This document shows positions 35,401 through 45,047 of a DNA stretch of 64,000 nucleotides, in pieces. This DNA comes from Marinimicrococcus sp033875255 (GTDB lineage: Bacteria; Pseudomonadota; Alphaproteobacteria; Geminicoccales; Geminicoccaceae). The DNA lies in NCBI GenBank assembly GCA_033875255.1, contig JAWZSN010000016.1, forward strand, positions 62,001 through 126,000, in the 5' to 3' direction. The notes under the pieces are model-generated. The model made no database searches and was not told where the DNA came from. It saw only the letters and a list, made by a program, of their open reading frames with translations. How positions within the stretch are numbered: position 1 is the stretch's first letter; every line of letters begins with the position of its first letter. A program made the translations under genes and the position numbers.

Positions 35401-35696
35401 CCCTGCGGCTCGGGCGGGGCGGCGATCCGGCTGGCCGAGTTCTCGTCGAGGCGCAGCACCGTGTCGGCGGCGAGGAGATAGACCGAGGCGCGGCTGCGCG
35501 GCCCGACCTGCACCACCTCGCCGGCGCACACCAGCATGCCCCGCCCGGTGAAGCCGCGATCCTCGACGCGCACCTCGCCATCCGCCGCCACCAGCCGTGC
35601 CACCTCCTGGCCGGCCACACAGCCGGCCGCCGCCGGTGCCGCGGTTGCCGCCATGAGCATTCCGACGACGATGGCGTGCCGCCACACTACCGGCAC
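32415..35696 (-). CDS. FecR-TPR-outer-membrane beta-barrel fusion protein
   Basis: A 1093-aa exported fusion. The order is: Sec signal (VVWRHAIVVGMLMAATAAPAAAG), a FecR domain at about 30-160 (VRLVAADGEVRV-like start, LDENSASRIAAPPEPQGGLVELMEGALYFLSE), an all-helical TPR region at about 215-560 (AFERALEADSENPNAHLGRGLALIRQGE and similar units), then a long beta-strand region from about 590 ending LEVRNLFDTRFDYQ and the terminal Phe, as in TonB-dependent receptor barrels. No plug domain or TonB box is visible. GTG 35696 follows GGGGAG; an ATG 96 bp upstream lacks a signal-compatible start. The CHASE2 cyclase gene ends 125 bp upstream in the same orientation, so they may form a unit. Confidence 0.8.
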   Translation of the reverse strand: MPVVWRHAIVVGMLMAATAAPAAAGCVAGQEVARLVAADGEVRVEDRGFTGRGMLVCAGEVVQVGPRSRASVYLLAADTVLRLDENSASRIAAPPEPQGGLVELMEGALYFLSEVRRSLTIRTPYVNAGVEGTEVLVVLPDGDDTDAGAEILVLDGQVRLTPAGEPVSSLPERLGSGEAVLVAQGQAQAAPVAGDMATLLRQRLAWTLFYPSVLTEAERQAHPRLAEAEALLGAGQAAEARRLLEAVPSAGTRGALREALLAIEAVAMQDRARALELALRAREMAPGSAGALLALSQARQIGLDLDGARLAAEEAVAAAPQSPLARARLAELLLMQGRSRAARREAEEARRLGGGAIAELVQGYVALTALDTAAAQAAFERALEADSENPNAHLGRGLALIRQGEVEEGRREIEIAIAQAPNDALLRAWLGRAYLAENRGNDSAGQLRIARTLDPDDPTAFLYAALGKQLANRPIEALDDVERSIELNDNRALYRSRLLLDEDRAVRGVGLGRIYQDLGFDRLGQAEAGRSLAADPSSPAAHRFLSDLYQGRARLEVARASELLRSQLLDPFDTNPVQPSLPYIDLNTLEESGPARAGFNEFTPLFERDGVRFTGTGGIGTHETWTDEAALAATAGRATFSLGQYHYETDGFRDNAGVEHDIYNAFGQVLVTPELSLQAEYRRRDSDEGDVALRFDPDSFRTDQTRKIGQDTARLGLRYQEHPGSTFIVSALWADRNERLFTIDEPAELRAKTKTNGVDLQAQHILRTDNVALVTGGGVYRIERDQFFDTKVDLPFLPQPLRFGSSVTNDVDQANLYSYVDWRWPEQVVWTAGLAYDNLDADAFTKDRFSPKLGVRWQVTPDLELRAAYTETLKRDLLVDQTLEPTMVAGFNQLFDDFSGTTAKRLGAGLDARLAKGLHGGLEASRRWLELPVIVDGGRDAEFERGREETVSGYLYWTLTPRLAWRTELVYDRYSSSTDAGDEPREVTTLALPTGPVYFHPDGLFASLGATFLWQEVERGPAATLKEGSDETVLVDAVVGYRLPNRRGLLSLEVRNLFDTRFDYQDENYRTREDVTSGILPERTIFARLTLGF

Positions 35697-35820
35697 GGCT
35701 TTCTCCCCTAGCTGAGAGCGGGGCGATGCCCCCGGGACCCCTGGCGGCTGGGCCTGCCGCCTTAGGAAAGTTGCCCCGACGATAGGCAGCAAGCCCCGGT
35801 CGTGTCCAGAGCCGGCTCCC

Positions 35821-37779
35821 TTATGAGAGGGTTTCCGATGAATCGGTCCGGGCGCCCAAAAGGCGAAAGATCCGCTCCGTGCCCGCCCGGCCGCGCAGCG
35901 GGTGCGAGCCCACGTCGAGAAAGCGGAACTCGGCGCCGGCCTTGCGCTGCGTGCTGTCGCTCACGAGGATCGCCGCTGTCGGGCGGTCGGTGCACACCGT
36001 CTTGCCGAGCTGCTCGATGCGCTGGGTGGCGTTCACCGTGTCGCCCACGAGCCCGTAATGGCTGCGGCCCGGCGCCCCGACATTGCCGGCGATGACCATG
36101 CCGGTGTTGATGCCCACCCGGATCCGCACCGGCTCCTCGCCGGCAAGCGCGCGCAGGGCATTCTCCTCCTCGAGCGCGCGCGCCATGGCCAGCGCGGCGC
36201 GGCAGGCGCGTGCGGCGTGGTCCGGCTGGCGGTCGGGGGCCCCCCAAAAGGCCATGACGCTGTCCCCCGCGAACTGCGCGAGGGTCCCGCCCTCGGCCTC
36301 GACCAGCCCCGTCATGAGGGTGAAGTGCTCGTTGACGAAGGAGGTGACCTCCTCGGGCGCGCGCCGGGCGGCGAAGCTGGTGAAACCCGCGATGTCGGTG
36401 AACATCACCGTGACCTCGCGGGTTCGCGGCTCGGCGGTGGCCCTCTCCCTGCCGTGCAGCAGACGCTGGCTCACCGGACGCGGCACGTAGACGCCGAGCC
36501 AGTGGGCAGCGCCCAGATAGTGGACGAGGAAGCCCAGCAGCAGCGATCCCGGCAGCAGCAGGCCGAGCGGCACGAACATGGGCAGCCACAGGCGGTGGAC
36601 CGCGAAGAGCGCGATCGAGGCGGCGCCGTAGGCCACGCCGCAGCTCAGTGCCAGCGTCATGCCGCGCCACAGCGTGCTGCCGCAGGCGGCGAGCGCCAGG
36701 AGGGTGCCGAGCAGGCCGGTCAACAGCGCCCGCTGCCCTTCGGGCAGGGCACGCAGGGTCTGGTCGTGCAGGAGGTTGGCATAGGCGGTGGCAGCGACCT
36801 CCACGCCGCTCAGGTCGATGCCCAGCTCGCTGCCATAGACCGTGGCGAAGCTGTCGGACGCCTGCGGCACCGCCAGCTCCTGGAGGCCAACGAAAATGGT
36901 GTGGCCGCGCAGGTCGGGTCCCTGATCGCGCGGCGTGGTCAGCAGCCGGTCGATGCTCCAGGTCGGAAAGCTGCCGGGAGGGCCGTAATAGTTGGCGTAG
37001 TAGTAGGCCGGGCCGTTGCGCACCCGCTCGGCGGCCGCCACCAGCCGCGCATCCTCGGCCGAGGCGCTCCGGCCGTCGTCGCCTGCCTTGGCGCGGTGCG
37101 GATGGGCGCGCACCTCCAGCACCCGGGCGGGAAGTTGCATGGCGGTCGGCAGCGCCTCGTGGCGGGTCCAGAACTGGTAGACCCGCTCGGAGGCCTTGGG
37201 CAGCAGGAAGGAGGCGGTGCCGGCTGCCGCCTGTGCCAGGAGCGGATGGACCATCTCGACGATGTCGGCCTGCACCTGGCCGCCATTGCCGGTCGACAGC
37301 CACTGCCGGGACGCCTTTTCCAGCAGCACCACGCGCCCGCTCGCGGCGATCGCGTCGGCCAGGAAGCGGACGCCGGCGGCCTGGTCGGAATGGTCGCGAA
37401 AGGCGATGTCGAAGGCGATCACCGCCGCCCCGCGCGCGCTCAGCTCCTCGACGAGGCAGCCATGGACGGCGCGCGGCAGCCGGTCGAGGCTGGAGGCGCC
37501 CGGCAGGGCCCGCAGGAGGGGCTCGCGCCGCGCGCAGGAGCGCAGCGGCTCGGGCCACGCTTCCGGGTCGGCCGGCAGGTCGCGGAATGCGCGCAGGCTG
37601 TCGCGATCGAGCCGCACGATGCCGATCCCGGGCGGCGGCGGTATCGGGCCGCGCAGGCGGAACAGCCAGCCCAGCCCGATCTTTTCCTCGAGATCGAAGC
37701 CGATGTCGGAGACGGCGAAAGCCGCTCCTGCGAGCCCCATGAGCAGCGCGAGCAGGACGCGCCTCAGCACACGCCTCAT
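35821..37779 (-). CDS. CHASE2-domain adenylate/guanylate cyclase
   Basis: A 652-aa membrane cyclase. An N-terminal span (about 7-23) is followed by an extracytoplasmic CHASE2 sensor to about 335. Three or so spans follow at 350-425, then a class III cyclase domain. Metal Asp462 is in VMFTDIAGFTSF and Asp506 in FAGDSVMAFWG. The nucleotide-binding GDTVNATQRIEQL supplies Asn583 and Arg587. The position that is usually a substrate-defining Lys appears to be Gln502. Starting ATG at 37779 gives a full N-terminal span. The next gene downstream is the FecR-TPR-barrel fusion. CHASE2 cyclases often sit beside FecR-domain genes, so this looks like a sensor-effector pair. Confidence 0.88.
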   Translation of the reverse strand: MRRVLRRVLLALLMGLAGAAFAVSDIGFDLEEKIGLGWLFRLRGPIPPPPGIGIVRLDRDSLRAFRDLPADPEAWPEPLRSCARREPLLRALPGASSLDRLPRAVHGCLVEELSARGAAVIAFDIAFRDHSDQAAGVRFLADAIAASGRVVLLEKASRQWLSTGNGGQVQADIVEMVHPLLAQAAAGTASFLLPKASERVYQFWTRHEALPTAMQLPARVLEVRAHPHRAKAGDDGRSASAEDARLVAAAERVRNGPAYYYANYYGPPGSFPTWSIDRLLTTPRDQGPDLRGHTIFVGLQELAVPQASDSFATVYGSELGIDLSGVEVAATAYANLLHDQTLRALPEGQRALLTGLLGTLLALAACGSTLWRGMTLALSCGVAYGAASIALFAVHRLWLPMFVPLGLLLPGSLLLGFLVHYLGAAHWLGVYVPRPVSQRLLHGRERATAEPRTREVTVMFTDIAGFTSFAARRAPEEVTSFVNEHFTLMTGLVEAEGGTLAQFAGDSVMAFWGAPDRQPDHAARACRAALAMARALEEENALRALAGEEPVRIRVGINTGMVIAGNVGAPGRSHYGLVGDTVNATQRIEQLGKTVCTDRPTAAILVSDSTQRKAGAEFRFLDVGSHPLRGRAGTERIFRLLGARTDSSETLS

Positions 37780-37903
37780 TCGAGCAGCCTCGTCGACGTG
37801 TCCATGCCAACGGCCATGATAGAGGCGGATTGGCCGCCGCGGCAGTGATCTTGCGCACCGCGCGCAAGACCTGCTGTCACACTCGCCGGTGGCGCTGCCC
37901 GCC

Positions 37904-38629
37904 TCAGGCTTCGGCCAGAACCACCAAAAGCTCGATCCAGAACGCCAGCGCCAGGGCCGGGCCGAAGGGCACCTCGCGCGACGGATCGCGATGGGCCCCG
38001 GCCAGTACCGCCAGGCACAGGCCGGCCACGGCAGCGGTCAGCACGGTGGCGGGCAGCGCCTGCCAGCCCAGCCAGGCGCCTGCCGCGGCCAGCAGCTTGG
38101 CGTCGCCCAGGCCCAGCCCGTCGCGGCCGCGCAGGCGGCGGTAGAGCAAGGCGATGAGCGCGAACACGGCAAAGCCGGCTGCCGCCCCTATCAGGCTGTC
38201 GGCCGCGGCAACCGGTGCGGGGAGGCTCAGCCTGGGACCCAGCGCCGCCAGCAGCACGCCCGCCAGCAGCAGCGGCAGGGTCAGCGCGTCCGGCAGGAGC
38301 ATGGTGCGCAGGTCGACCAGGGCCAGCGCCAGCAGCCACCAGCCGATCGCCGAGGCCAGCCACGCCTGGGGTGCCGGCAGCAGCAGGAAGGCCAGCGCGG
38401 GAAGGAGCAGCGCCGCCGCCTCGGTCAGCGGGTAGAGGGGGGAGATGCGTGTGCCGCAATGCCGGCAGCGGCCGCGCAGCGCCAGCCAGCTCGCCAGCGG
38501 CACCAGATCGGCCGGGCCGAGACGGGCGCCGCAGGCGGGGCAGGCCGAGCGCCCGGTGAGCCAGCCGCGCCAGTCCTCGGGCACGCGGCTGGCGAGGCTG
38601 GTGATGGCGCTGCCGGCGCAAAGGCCCAC
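37904..38629 (-). CDS. Prepilin peptidase (A24 family)
   Basis: A 241-aa integral membrane protease of the PilD/GspO type that cleaves and N-methylates prepilins. It has the double zinc motif CPACG and CRHCG near residues 30-60, the catalytic Asp in VDLRTMLLPDALT and the second Asp in GLGLGDAKLLAA. About six hydrophobic segments are present. The upstream gspD stop is in frame, so the gene must start after 38674. GTG 38629 is the first standard start but has no Shine-Dalgarno and truncates the first hydrophobic helix. Its other targets may be pili, as only gspD is nearby. Confidence 0.85.
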   Translation of the reverse strand: MGLCAGSAITSLASRVPEDWRGWLTGRSACPACGARLGPADLVPLASWLALRGRCRHCGTRISPLYPLTEAAALLLPALAFLLLPAPQAWLASAIGWWLLALALVDLRTMLLPDALTLPLLLAGVLLAALGPRLSLPAPVAAADSLIGAAAGFAVFALIALLYRRLRGRDGLGLGDAKLLAAAGAWLGWQALPATVLTAAVAGLCLAVLAGAHRDPSREVPFGPALALAFWIELLVVLAEA

Positions 38630-38674
38630 GAGAAGGGCCGGCAGCGCCTCGAGCAGGGGAGCGATCGCCCGGCC

Positions 38675-41059
38675 TCAGCGGCCCTGGGCGACGAGGACCG
38701 GGCGCGCCCGCGGGGCGACCGGGTCGTTCGCCGCCGGCCTCGCCGTCGGCAGCCGCGCGGGCTCCCGGGCGGCCAGGTCCCGGCCGCCCTGCGGCAGCGG
38801 CTCGCGCGCCGGTGCCGCCGGCTCGACCGGCCCGGCGGTCGGTCGCGGCGCCAGGGGGCGCGGGCCCTGCGGCGGCGCCGGCGCCGGGGTGATCGCCGCC
38901 GGCACCGGCTCACTCCACACGGGGGCCTGGCGGCTGCGCAGTGAGCGCATGCGCTGGCGCAGCTCCTCGCTGATGTCGCGGGCGTCCTCGGCGTTACGGA
39001 TGACCCGCGGCGTGATGAAGACGATGAGCTCGGTGCGCCGCTGGTCGTTGCGGGTGCTGCCGAAGAGGTGGCCCAGCACGGGAATGTCGCCCAGCACCGG
39101 AATTCGGTCGCGGCCGCGCTCCTCGGCGTCCTGGATCAGGCCGCCCAGCACCACCGTCTGGCCCGAGGCCACGTTGACCTTGCTGGTGATCTTGCGCTGC
39201 TGGATGGTGGGCGTGGGCGAGGGGCCGGTCGCGGTGGTGCCGACCACGCGGCTGACCTCCTGGGCGATGTCGAGCGAGACCACCTGGTTGCTGTTGATGC
39301 GCGGCTTGACCTGGAGGATGACGCCGGTGTCGCGGTATTCGATGTTGTTGACCGTGGGGGCGGTCGGATCCTCCACGCTCACCGCCGTGCGGGTCGTGAT
39401 CGGCACCTCGTCGCCCACCGTCAGCACCGCCTCGCTATTGTCCTGCACGACCACCGACGGCGAGGAGAGCACCTTGACGTCGGTGAGCTGCGAGAGGGCG
39501 TCGATGGTGATGTTGGCGTTGCCGCCGGTGAAGATGAAGTTGAAGCCGGGCACCCGGGACAGCGGCGACAGGTTGGCGCGGTCGATGACGCCGCCGCCCT
39601 CGCCGCCGACCGTGGTGTTGTAGCCGAAGCTCGTGTTGCCGGCCTCGATGAAATACTGCACGCCGTAGCGCAGCAGGTCGTTCAGCGAGACCTCGGCGAT
39701 GGTCGCCTCGATCAGCACCTGCAGGGGGGCGGTGTCGAGCCGCCGCAGCGTCCCCTCGATCATCTCGTAGGTCTGCGGCGTGGCGCGGATCAGCAGCGAG
39801 TTGTTGCTCTCGTTGGCGACGATCCGCACCGGCCCCGAGGCCACGGCCGGCGCAAAGCCGCCGCCGTTCTGGCCCTCGAGCACGGAGGCGCCGGTGGGCG
39901 GCCCGCCGTCCGGTGCCAAAGGCTGCGGCGCCAGGCCAACCGGCAGGACCGGCGAGGGTCCCTCCTCGAACGCCCCGGCGCCGGCCTCGCCGAAGGACTC
40001 GGTGAGGATCTTGGCGATGTCCTCGGCGGAGGCGTGCTTGAGCTCGTAGACGAAGAACTGCGGACCGGCGAGCCGGCCGCGGTCGAGCCGGGCGACCCAC
40101 TGCTCGACCTGGGCCATCTCCTCGGCCGAGGAGCCGATGGCGAGAACCGCGTTGAGCCGGGCGACCGGCATGAACTGGACGCCGCCACCGCGCACGGCCT
40201 CGCCCTCGGCGGCGGGCAGGGTCGAGAACAGGGCCTCCAGCTCGGGCACCAGGCTCTCGGCAGTGGCCTGCTGGAGCGGGAAGATGCCGACCGAGCGGCC
40301 GGCCAGCCAGCTGACGTCGAGCGCGTTCAGCGTGTCGAGGACGTTCTGGCGCTCGGCCCCGGTGCCCGCGAACATGATGAGGTTGCGGGTCTGGTCGATG
40401 CGGATGTCCTCGGGGCGGTGCACCAGCGGCTGGATGAACTGCGCGGCGGTGGTGGCCGAGATGTTCTGGAGCGGCACGATGGTGGCGCCGAGGCCCGGCT
40501 GCACCTGAAGCGCGCGGCCGCCCAGCGGCTGGATGTCGCTGCGCCCGGTGGCCTCCTCGGCGAGGGTCACCAGCCAGCCCGAGGGGGTCTGGACCAGGGC
40601 CGCCCCGTTCATCCGCAGCGCCGTCTCGAGGATCATGACCAGGTCGCGCTCGGAGACCCCGCCGCTGGTCGAGAGCGTGACCTCGCCGATGACCTGGGGA
40701 TCGATGGAGAAGGGCTGGTGCAGGATGTCGCCCAGGATGACGCGGGCGGCCTCGCTGATCTCGGCGCCGTCGAGATTGATCTGCACGCCCTCGCCGGTCC
40801 GCTGCACGCCGACCCCGGCGGTGGCCCGGCCGGTGCGCCCCGGCACCGAGAAGATCTCCGCCCTGAGCGGCGGCTGCCCGGCTCCCTGGGTCCCGGTGGC
40901 CAGCGGCGCCGCGCCCTGCTGCCTGGGCACGGAGAAATCCAGCCCGTCGATGGTCTGCGTGACCTGGGAAGGTCCCCGCGTATCAGCGCAGGCCGCGGCC
41001 AGCAGCGTCGTCAGCATGACGGTCACGGCACGGAAGAGGCGGGCTGCTTGGCGTGTCAT
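38675..41059 (-). CDS. gspD: Type II secretion secretin GspD
   Basis: Outer-membrane secretin channel. The 794-aa protein has a lipoprotein signal (MLTTLLAAAC, lipobox Cys near residue 23), N-domains with KH-like repeats (VIVPLQNISATTAAQFIQPLV, then IFPLQQATAESLVPELEALF) and the secretin core. Core motifs are VLIEATIAEVSLNDLLRYG, VLSSPSVVVQDNSEAVLTVGDEVPI, and VVLGGLIQDAEERGRDRIPVLGDIPVLGHLF. A low-complexity Pro/Ala/Arg tail follows. ATG 41059 is chosen because it starts the lipoprotein signal. No other gsp genes are in the window. Confidence 0.9.
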   Translation of the reverse strand: MTRQAARLFRAVTVMLTTLLAAACADTRGPSQVTQTIDGLDFSVPRQQGAAPLATGTQGAGQPPLRAEIFSVPGRTGRATAGVGVQRTGEGVQINLDGAEISEAARVILGDILHQPFSIDPQVIGEVTLSTSGGVSERDLVMILETALRMNGAALVQTPSGWLVTLAEEATGRSDIQPLGGRALQVQPGLGATIVPLQNISATTAAQFIQPLVHRPEDIRIDQTRNLIMFAGTGAERQNVLDTLNALDVSWLAGRSVGIFPLQQATAESLVPELEALFSTLPAAEGEAVRGGGVQFMPVARLNAVLAIGSSAEEMAQVEQWVARLDRGRLAGPQFFVYELKHASAEDIAKILTESFGEAGAGAFEEGPSPVLPVGLAPQPLAPDGGPPTGASVLEGQNGGGFAPAVASGPVRIVANESNNSLLIRATPQTYEMIEGTLRRLDTAPLQVLIEATIAEVSLNDLLRYGVQYFIEAGNTSFGYNTTVGGEGGGVIDRANLSPLSRVPGFNFIFTGGNANITIDALSQLTDVKVLSSPSVVVQDNSEAVLTVGDEVPITTRTAVSVEDPTAPTVNNIEYRDTGVILQVKPRINSNQVVSLDIAQEVSRVVGTTATGPSPTPTIQQRKITSKVNVASGQTVVLGGLIQDAEERGRDRIPVLGDIPVLGHLFGSTRNDQRRTELIVFITPRVIRNAEDARDISEELRQRMRSLRSRQAPVWSEPVPAAITPAPAPPQGPRPLAPRPTAGPVEPAAPAREPLPQGGRDLAAREPARLPTARPAANDPVAPRARPVLVAQGR

Positions 41060-41239
41060 TCTGTTCCCTGCGACCTTCTCTGGATGCCGTGAGAGCGTGT
41101 CCCGGCGGATGGCACCACCGCCGTGTGCCACGAGCCGGTCTTCTCGCAGATCCTCGTTGATAAGTGACCCACGGTGCGGCAACAAGCGCACCGCCCCACG
41201 ATTTGCAGGGTGTTCTTCACATTGTTCTCAAGCTGCGGC

Positions 41240-41632
41240 CTATCGGCTACGGCCCGTCGTGCCGGAATAGGCAGGGTTGCTGATCGAGAGGCGTGCCGTC
41301 ACTCGCCGGCGCAGCGCCTCCTGCAACAGGGACGGCGCTGCCTCGTCGAACCTTCCACGCCGCAGATCATCGACGAGGCGGCGGCGCAGGCTCTCGAGCT
41401 CGCCCGGCTCCGGCGGTGCGTCCTCGGGCAAGGCATAGAGCCGTCGCAGCGCCGCCCGCTCCTCCTGCTCGGCCTCTCCGCCGCCATCCAGCGAGCGCGC
41501 CGCCACCGCCAGGGCATTGGCGATCATCGCGGCTTGGAACTTCCGCTCGCCCTCCAGCTCCGGCAGGAGCTTCTGGCGCAGGGTGTGCCGGGCGATCTCG
41601 AGCAGGCTCGCCAGCTGCTGGGCGTCCCTCAT
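41240..41632 (-). CDS. DUF6285-type partner of APH phosphotransferase
   Basis: A 130-aa helical, cytoplasmic protein (MRDAQQLASLLEIARHTLRQ, then FQAAMIANALAVAARSL). It resembles the small DUF6285 proteins that habitually follow APH-type phosphotransferase genes near acyl-CoA dehydrogenases. Its start overlaps the phosphotransferase stop (ATGA), so translation is coupled. Function is unknown; a subunit or regulator of the kinase is plausible. Leu/Arg-rich helices with no catalytic motif are seen. Confidence 0.7.
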   Translation of the reverse strand: MRDAQQLASLLEIARHTLRQKLLPELEGERKFQAAMIANALAVAARSLDGGGEAEQEERAALRRLYALPEDAPPEPGELESLRRRLVDDLRRGRFDEAAPSLLQEALRRRVTARLSISNPAYSGTTGRSR

Positions 41633-42686
41633 GCCGTCTGCTCCCGCTCCAGCGCTCCCACATAGTCGAGCACGTCCTGCTCGAGCGCCGGCACCAGGGT
41701 CCCGGTGAGCGCCAGCTCGAGCGACGGCTCGTTCCCCGAGAAATGCCGCTGCGCCTGCATCAGCGCCACCACCGCCCAGCGGATCGTGGCGAGCAGCTCC
41801 CAGTGGACGATGTGCCCGCGCGGCAACGCCCGGCCGCTGGCTGCCTCGTAGGCATCGAGCAGGGCAGCGCGCGAGCCGATCCCGCCGGCCTCGCGCTCGA
41901 CGGCGCCGAAGCGCCAGCAGCGGGCGAGCAGCCAGCCCAGATCCTCCAGCGGATCGCCGAAGCCGGCGAACTCCCAGTCGAGGATCGCGGTGACGTCGCC
42001 GTCCGCCACCATGTAGTTGCCGGTCCGCAGATCGCCGTGCACGAGGCACAACCCGCCCTGCGGCGGGGCATGGCGCTCGAGCCAGCGCAGACCCCACTCC
42101 AGCACCGGCTGGGCCTCGCTCATCCGGTCGAGATGGGCGCGCAGCTCGCCGATGCGCACGAGCATCGGCAGCTTCTCGGGGACCTCGATGAAGTCGAGCC
42201 CTGGCACAGGCGGTACCACGGCATGAAGTCTCGCCAGCTCCCCGCCGAGCCGGGCGGCGATGGCCTCGCCGCGGGCGCGCACTGCCGGATCGCGCACCAG
42301 CCGGGCGGCGCGGGCCTCGCCGGCGGCGCGGGCCATGAGATAGAAGCTGCGGCCGAGCGGCTCCGCCCCCTCGCACAGGAGGAACGGCTCCGGCGCCAGC
42401 ACGCCGGCCTGGTGCGCCACCTCGAGTATGCGGTATTCCTGTGCCCGGCTGCGGCTCACCGCAAGGCCCGAGGGGGCGTCGGTCCTCAGCACCAGCTCGT
42501 GCCTTCCCTCCCGCCAGCCGCCGAAGACGGCGAGGTCGAGGGCCATGTTCTCCTGGATGGCGCCGCCGCCGAGCCTCGCACAGCGCTCGATCCGCACCGC
42601 TCTCGCATCCAGCGCCTCGCGCAGCCAGTCGCCGAGGCGGCCGAGCTCGGGCTCGCTCAAAGGCGGGGCGTCGAGAGCGCCGGGGC

Positions 42687-42696
<10 letters not shown>
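41629..42696 (-). CDS. APH-type phosphotransferase
   Basis: A 355-aa kinase of the aminoglycoside-phosphotransferase / ACAD10-11 kinase fold. The catalytic loop is LCLVHGDLRTGNYMV (HGDxxxxN) and the metal site is AILDWEFAGFGDPLEDLGW (DWE/DFG-like). An N-terminal nucleotide region holds LGGGAIQENMALDL, with ELVLRTDAP after it. It starts 10 bp inside the end of the acyl-CoA dehydrogenase gene. The family in this context phosphorylates a hydroxyl of a hydroxyacyl-CoA or related acid; the substrate is inference. Confidence 0.88.
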
Positions 42697-43889
<1,193 letters not shown>

Positions 43890-43899
43890 GGCGCGGCTC

Positions 43900-44217
43900 C
43901 TACTCGGCGGTCATGAAGGGCGCCGGGCTCAGGATCTTGTTCTCCATGGTCACGATCAGCGGCGTCACCTTCTTCAGATAGGCGCCCCACTCCGGATCGG
44001 CCTGCATTGCGGCGCGCCGCTTGGCCCGGTCGGCGAGATCCTCGTAGGCCCACATGTGGACGATCTGGTTCAAGGGCCCGATGTCCATCGAGGTGTACCA
44101 GCCGATGGGCTTGCCCAGATGACGGGTCTGCACCGCGAGGCCCTCCGCCTGGTAGGTCTTCACATATTCGGCGAGGCCGCCGGGGCGCAGGGTGTAGGTG
44201 CGGTGGTCGACGATCAT
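43900..44217 (-). CDS. NIPSNAP-family protein
   Basis: A 105-aa ferredoxin-like dimeric alpha/beta protein. MIVDHRTYTLRPGGLAEYV at the start and LNQIVHMWAYEDLADRAKRRAAM in the middle are typical of the NIPSNAP family, whose biochemical role is uncertain. It is the second gene of the acyl-CoA operon, 19 bp after the SDR gene and 10 bp before the dehydrogenase. Confidence 0.88.
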   Translation of the reverse strand: MIVDHRTYTLRPGGLAEYVKTYQAEGLAVQTRHLGKPIGWYTSMDIGPLNQIVHMWAYEDLADRAKRRAAMQADPEWGAYLKKVTPLIVTMENKILSPAPFMTAE

Positions 44218-44236
44218 GATGCCTCCCTCGGGCGTT

Positions 44237-45010
44237 CTAGAGCGAGCTCGTGAGATGCCCGCCATCGACGGCGAGCACCGTGCCCGTCATGTAGCGCGAG
44301 GCGGGCGAGGCGAGAAGCAGCAGCGGCCCGTCGAGATCGGCGGGCTCGCCCAGGCGGCGCTGCGGGATGCGCCTGACGATGGCCTGGCCCGCCTGGGTCT
44401 CGAAGAAGTCGCGGTTGATGTCGGTGAGGATGTAGCCCGGCGCCAGCGCATTGACCCTGATTCCATGGCGCGCCCATTCCAGGGCAAGCGCGCGGGTCAG
44501 GTGCACGAGCCCTGCCTTGGCGGCCTCGTAGGCTGCCACGCCGGGTGTGGTGCGCAGGCCGAGGATGGACGCCACGTTGATCACGCTGCCCTCGCGACCG
44601 GCCGCCACGAGGGCGCGGGCGGCCCGGCGCGCCACCCGGAAGGCGCCGGTGAGATCGGTGTCGAGCACGGCGGCGAACTCGCGGCTCTCGACCTCGAGCG
44701 CGAGGCGGCTGGGGCCCGCGACCCCGGCATTGTTGACCAGCAGGCTCGCAGGCCGGCCGGCTGCTGCCTCCAGCGTGGCGTAGGCCTGCTCGACGCTCTC
44801 CTCGCTGGTGACGTCCATGACCGCCACATGCGCGCTTCCGCCGGCCTCGTGGATACCGTGCGCCACCTCCTCGAGCCGGTCGAGGCGGCGGGCGGCAAGC
44901 AGCACGGTGGCGCCGTGGCGTGCGAGAAGCTCGGCGAAGTGGCGGCCGAGCCCGCTCGAGGCGCCGGTCACCAGCGCCACCTCGCTCGCGAGATCGACCG
45001 AAAGGCTCAC
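44237..45010 (-). CDS. SDR-family oxidoreductase
   Basis: A 257-aa short-chain dehydrogenase/reductase. The NAD(P) motif is VTGASSGLGRHFAELL, the LVNNAGVAGPS strand follows, and the Ser-Tyr-Lys triad is visible in NVASILG and YEAAKAGLVHLTRALA. The C-terminus has LAVDGGHL, as in FabG-like enzymes. GTG 45010 follows GGGAGGAAG with a good spacing. It heads the acyl-CoA operon, where it may handle the hydroxy- or keto-acyl intermediate. Confidence 0.92.
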   Translation of the reverse strand: MSLSVDLASEVALVTGASSGLGRHFAELLARHGATVLLAARRLDRLEEVAHGIHEAGGSAHVAVMDVTSEESVEQAYATLEAAAGRPASLLVNNAGVAGPSRLALEVESREFAAVLDTDLTGAFRVARRAARALVAAGREGSVINVASILGLRTTPGVAAYEAAKAGLVHLTRALALEWARHGIRVNALAPGYILTDINRDFFETQAGQAIVRRIPQRRLGEPADLDGPLLLLASPASRYMTGTVLAVDGGHLTSSL

Positions 45011-45047
45011 GGTTCTTCCTCCCGTCGCGCGGTCCGGCCGGCAGACC

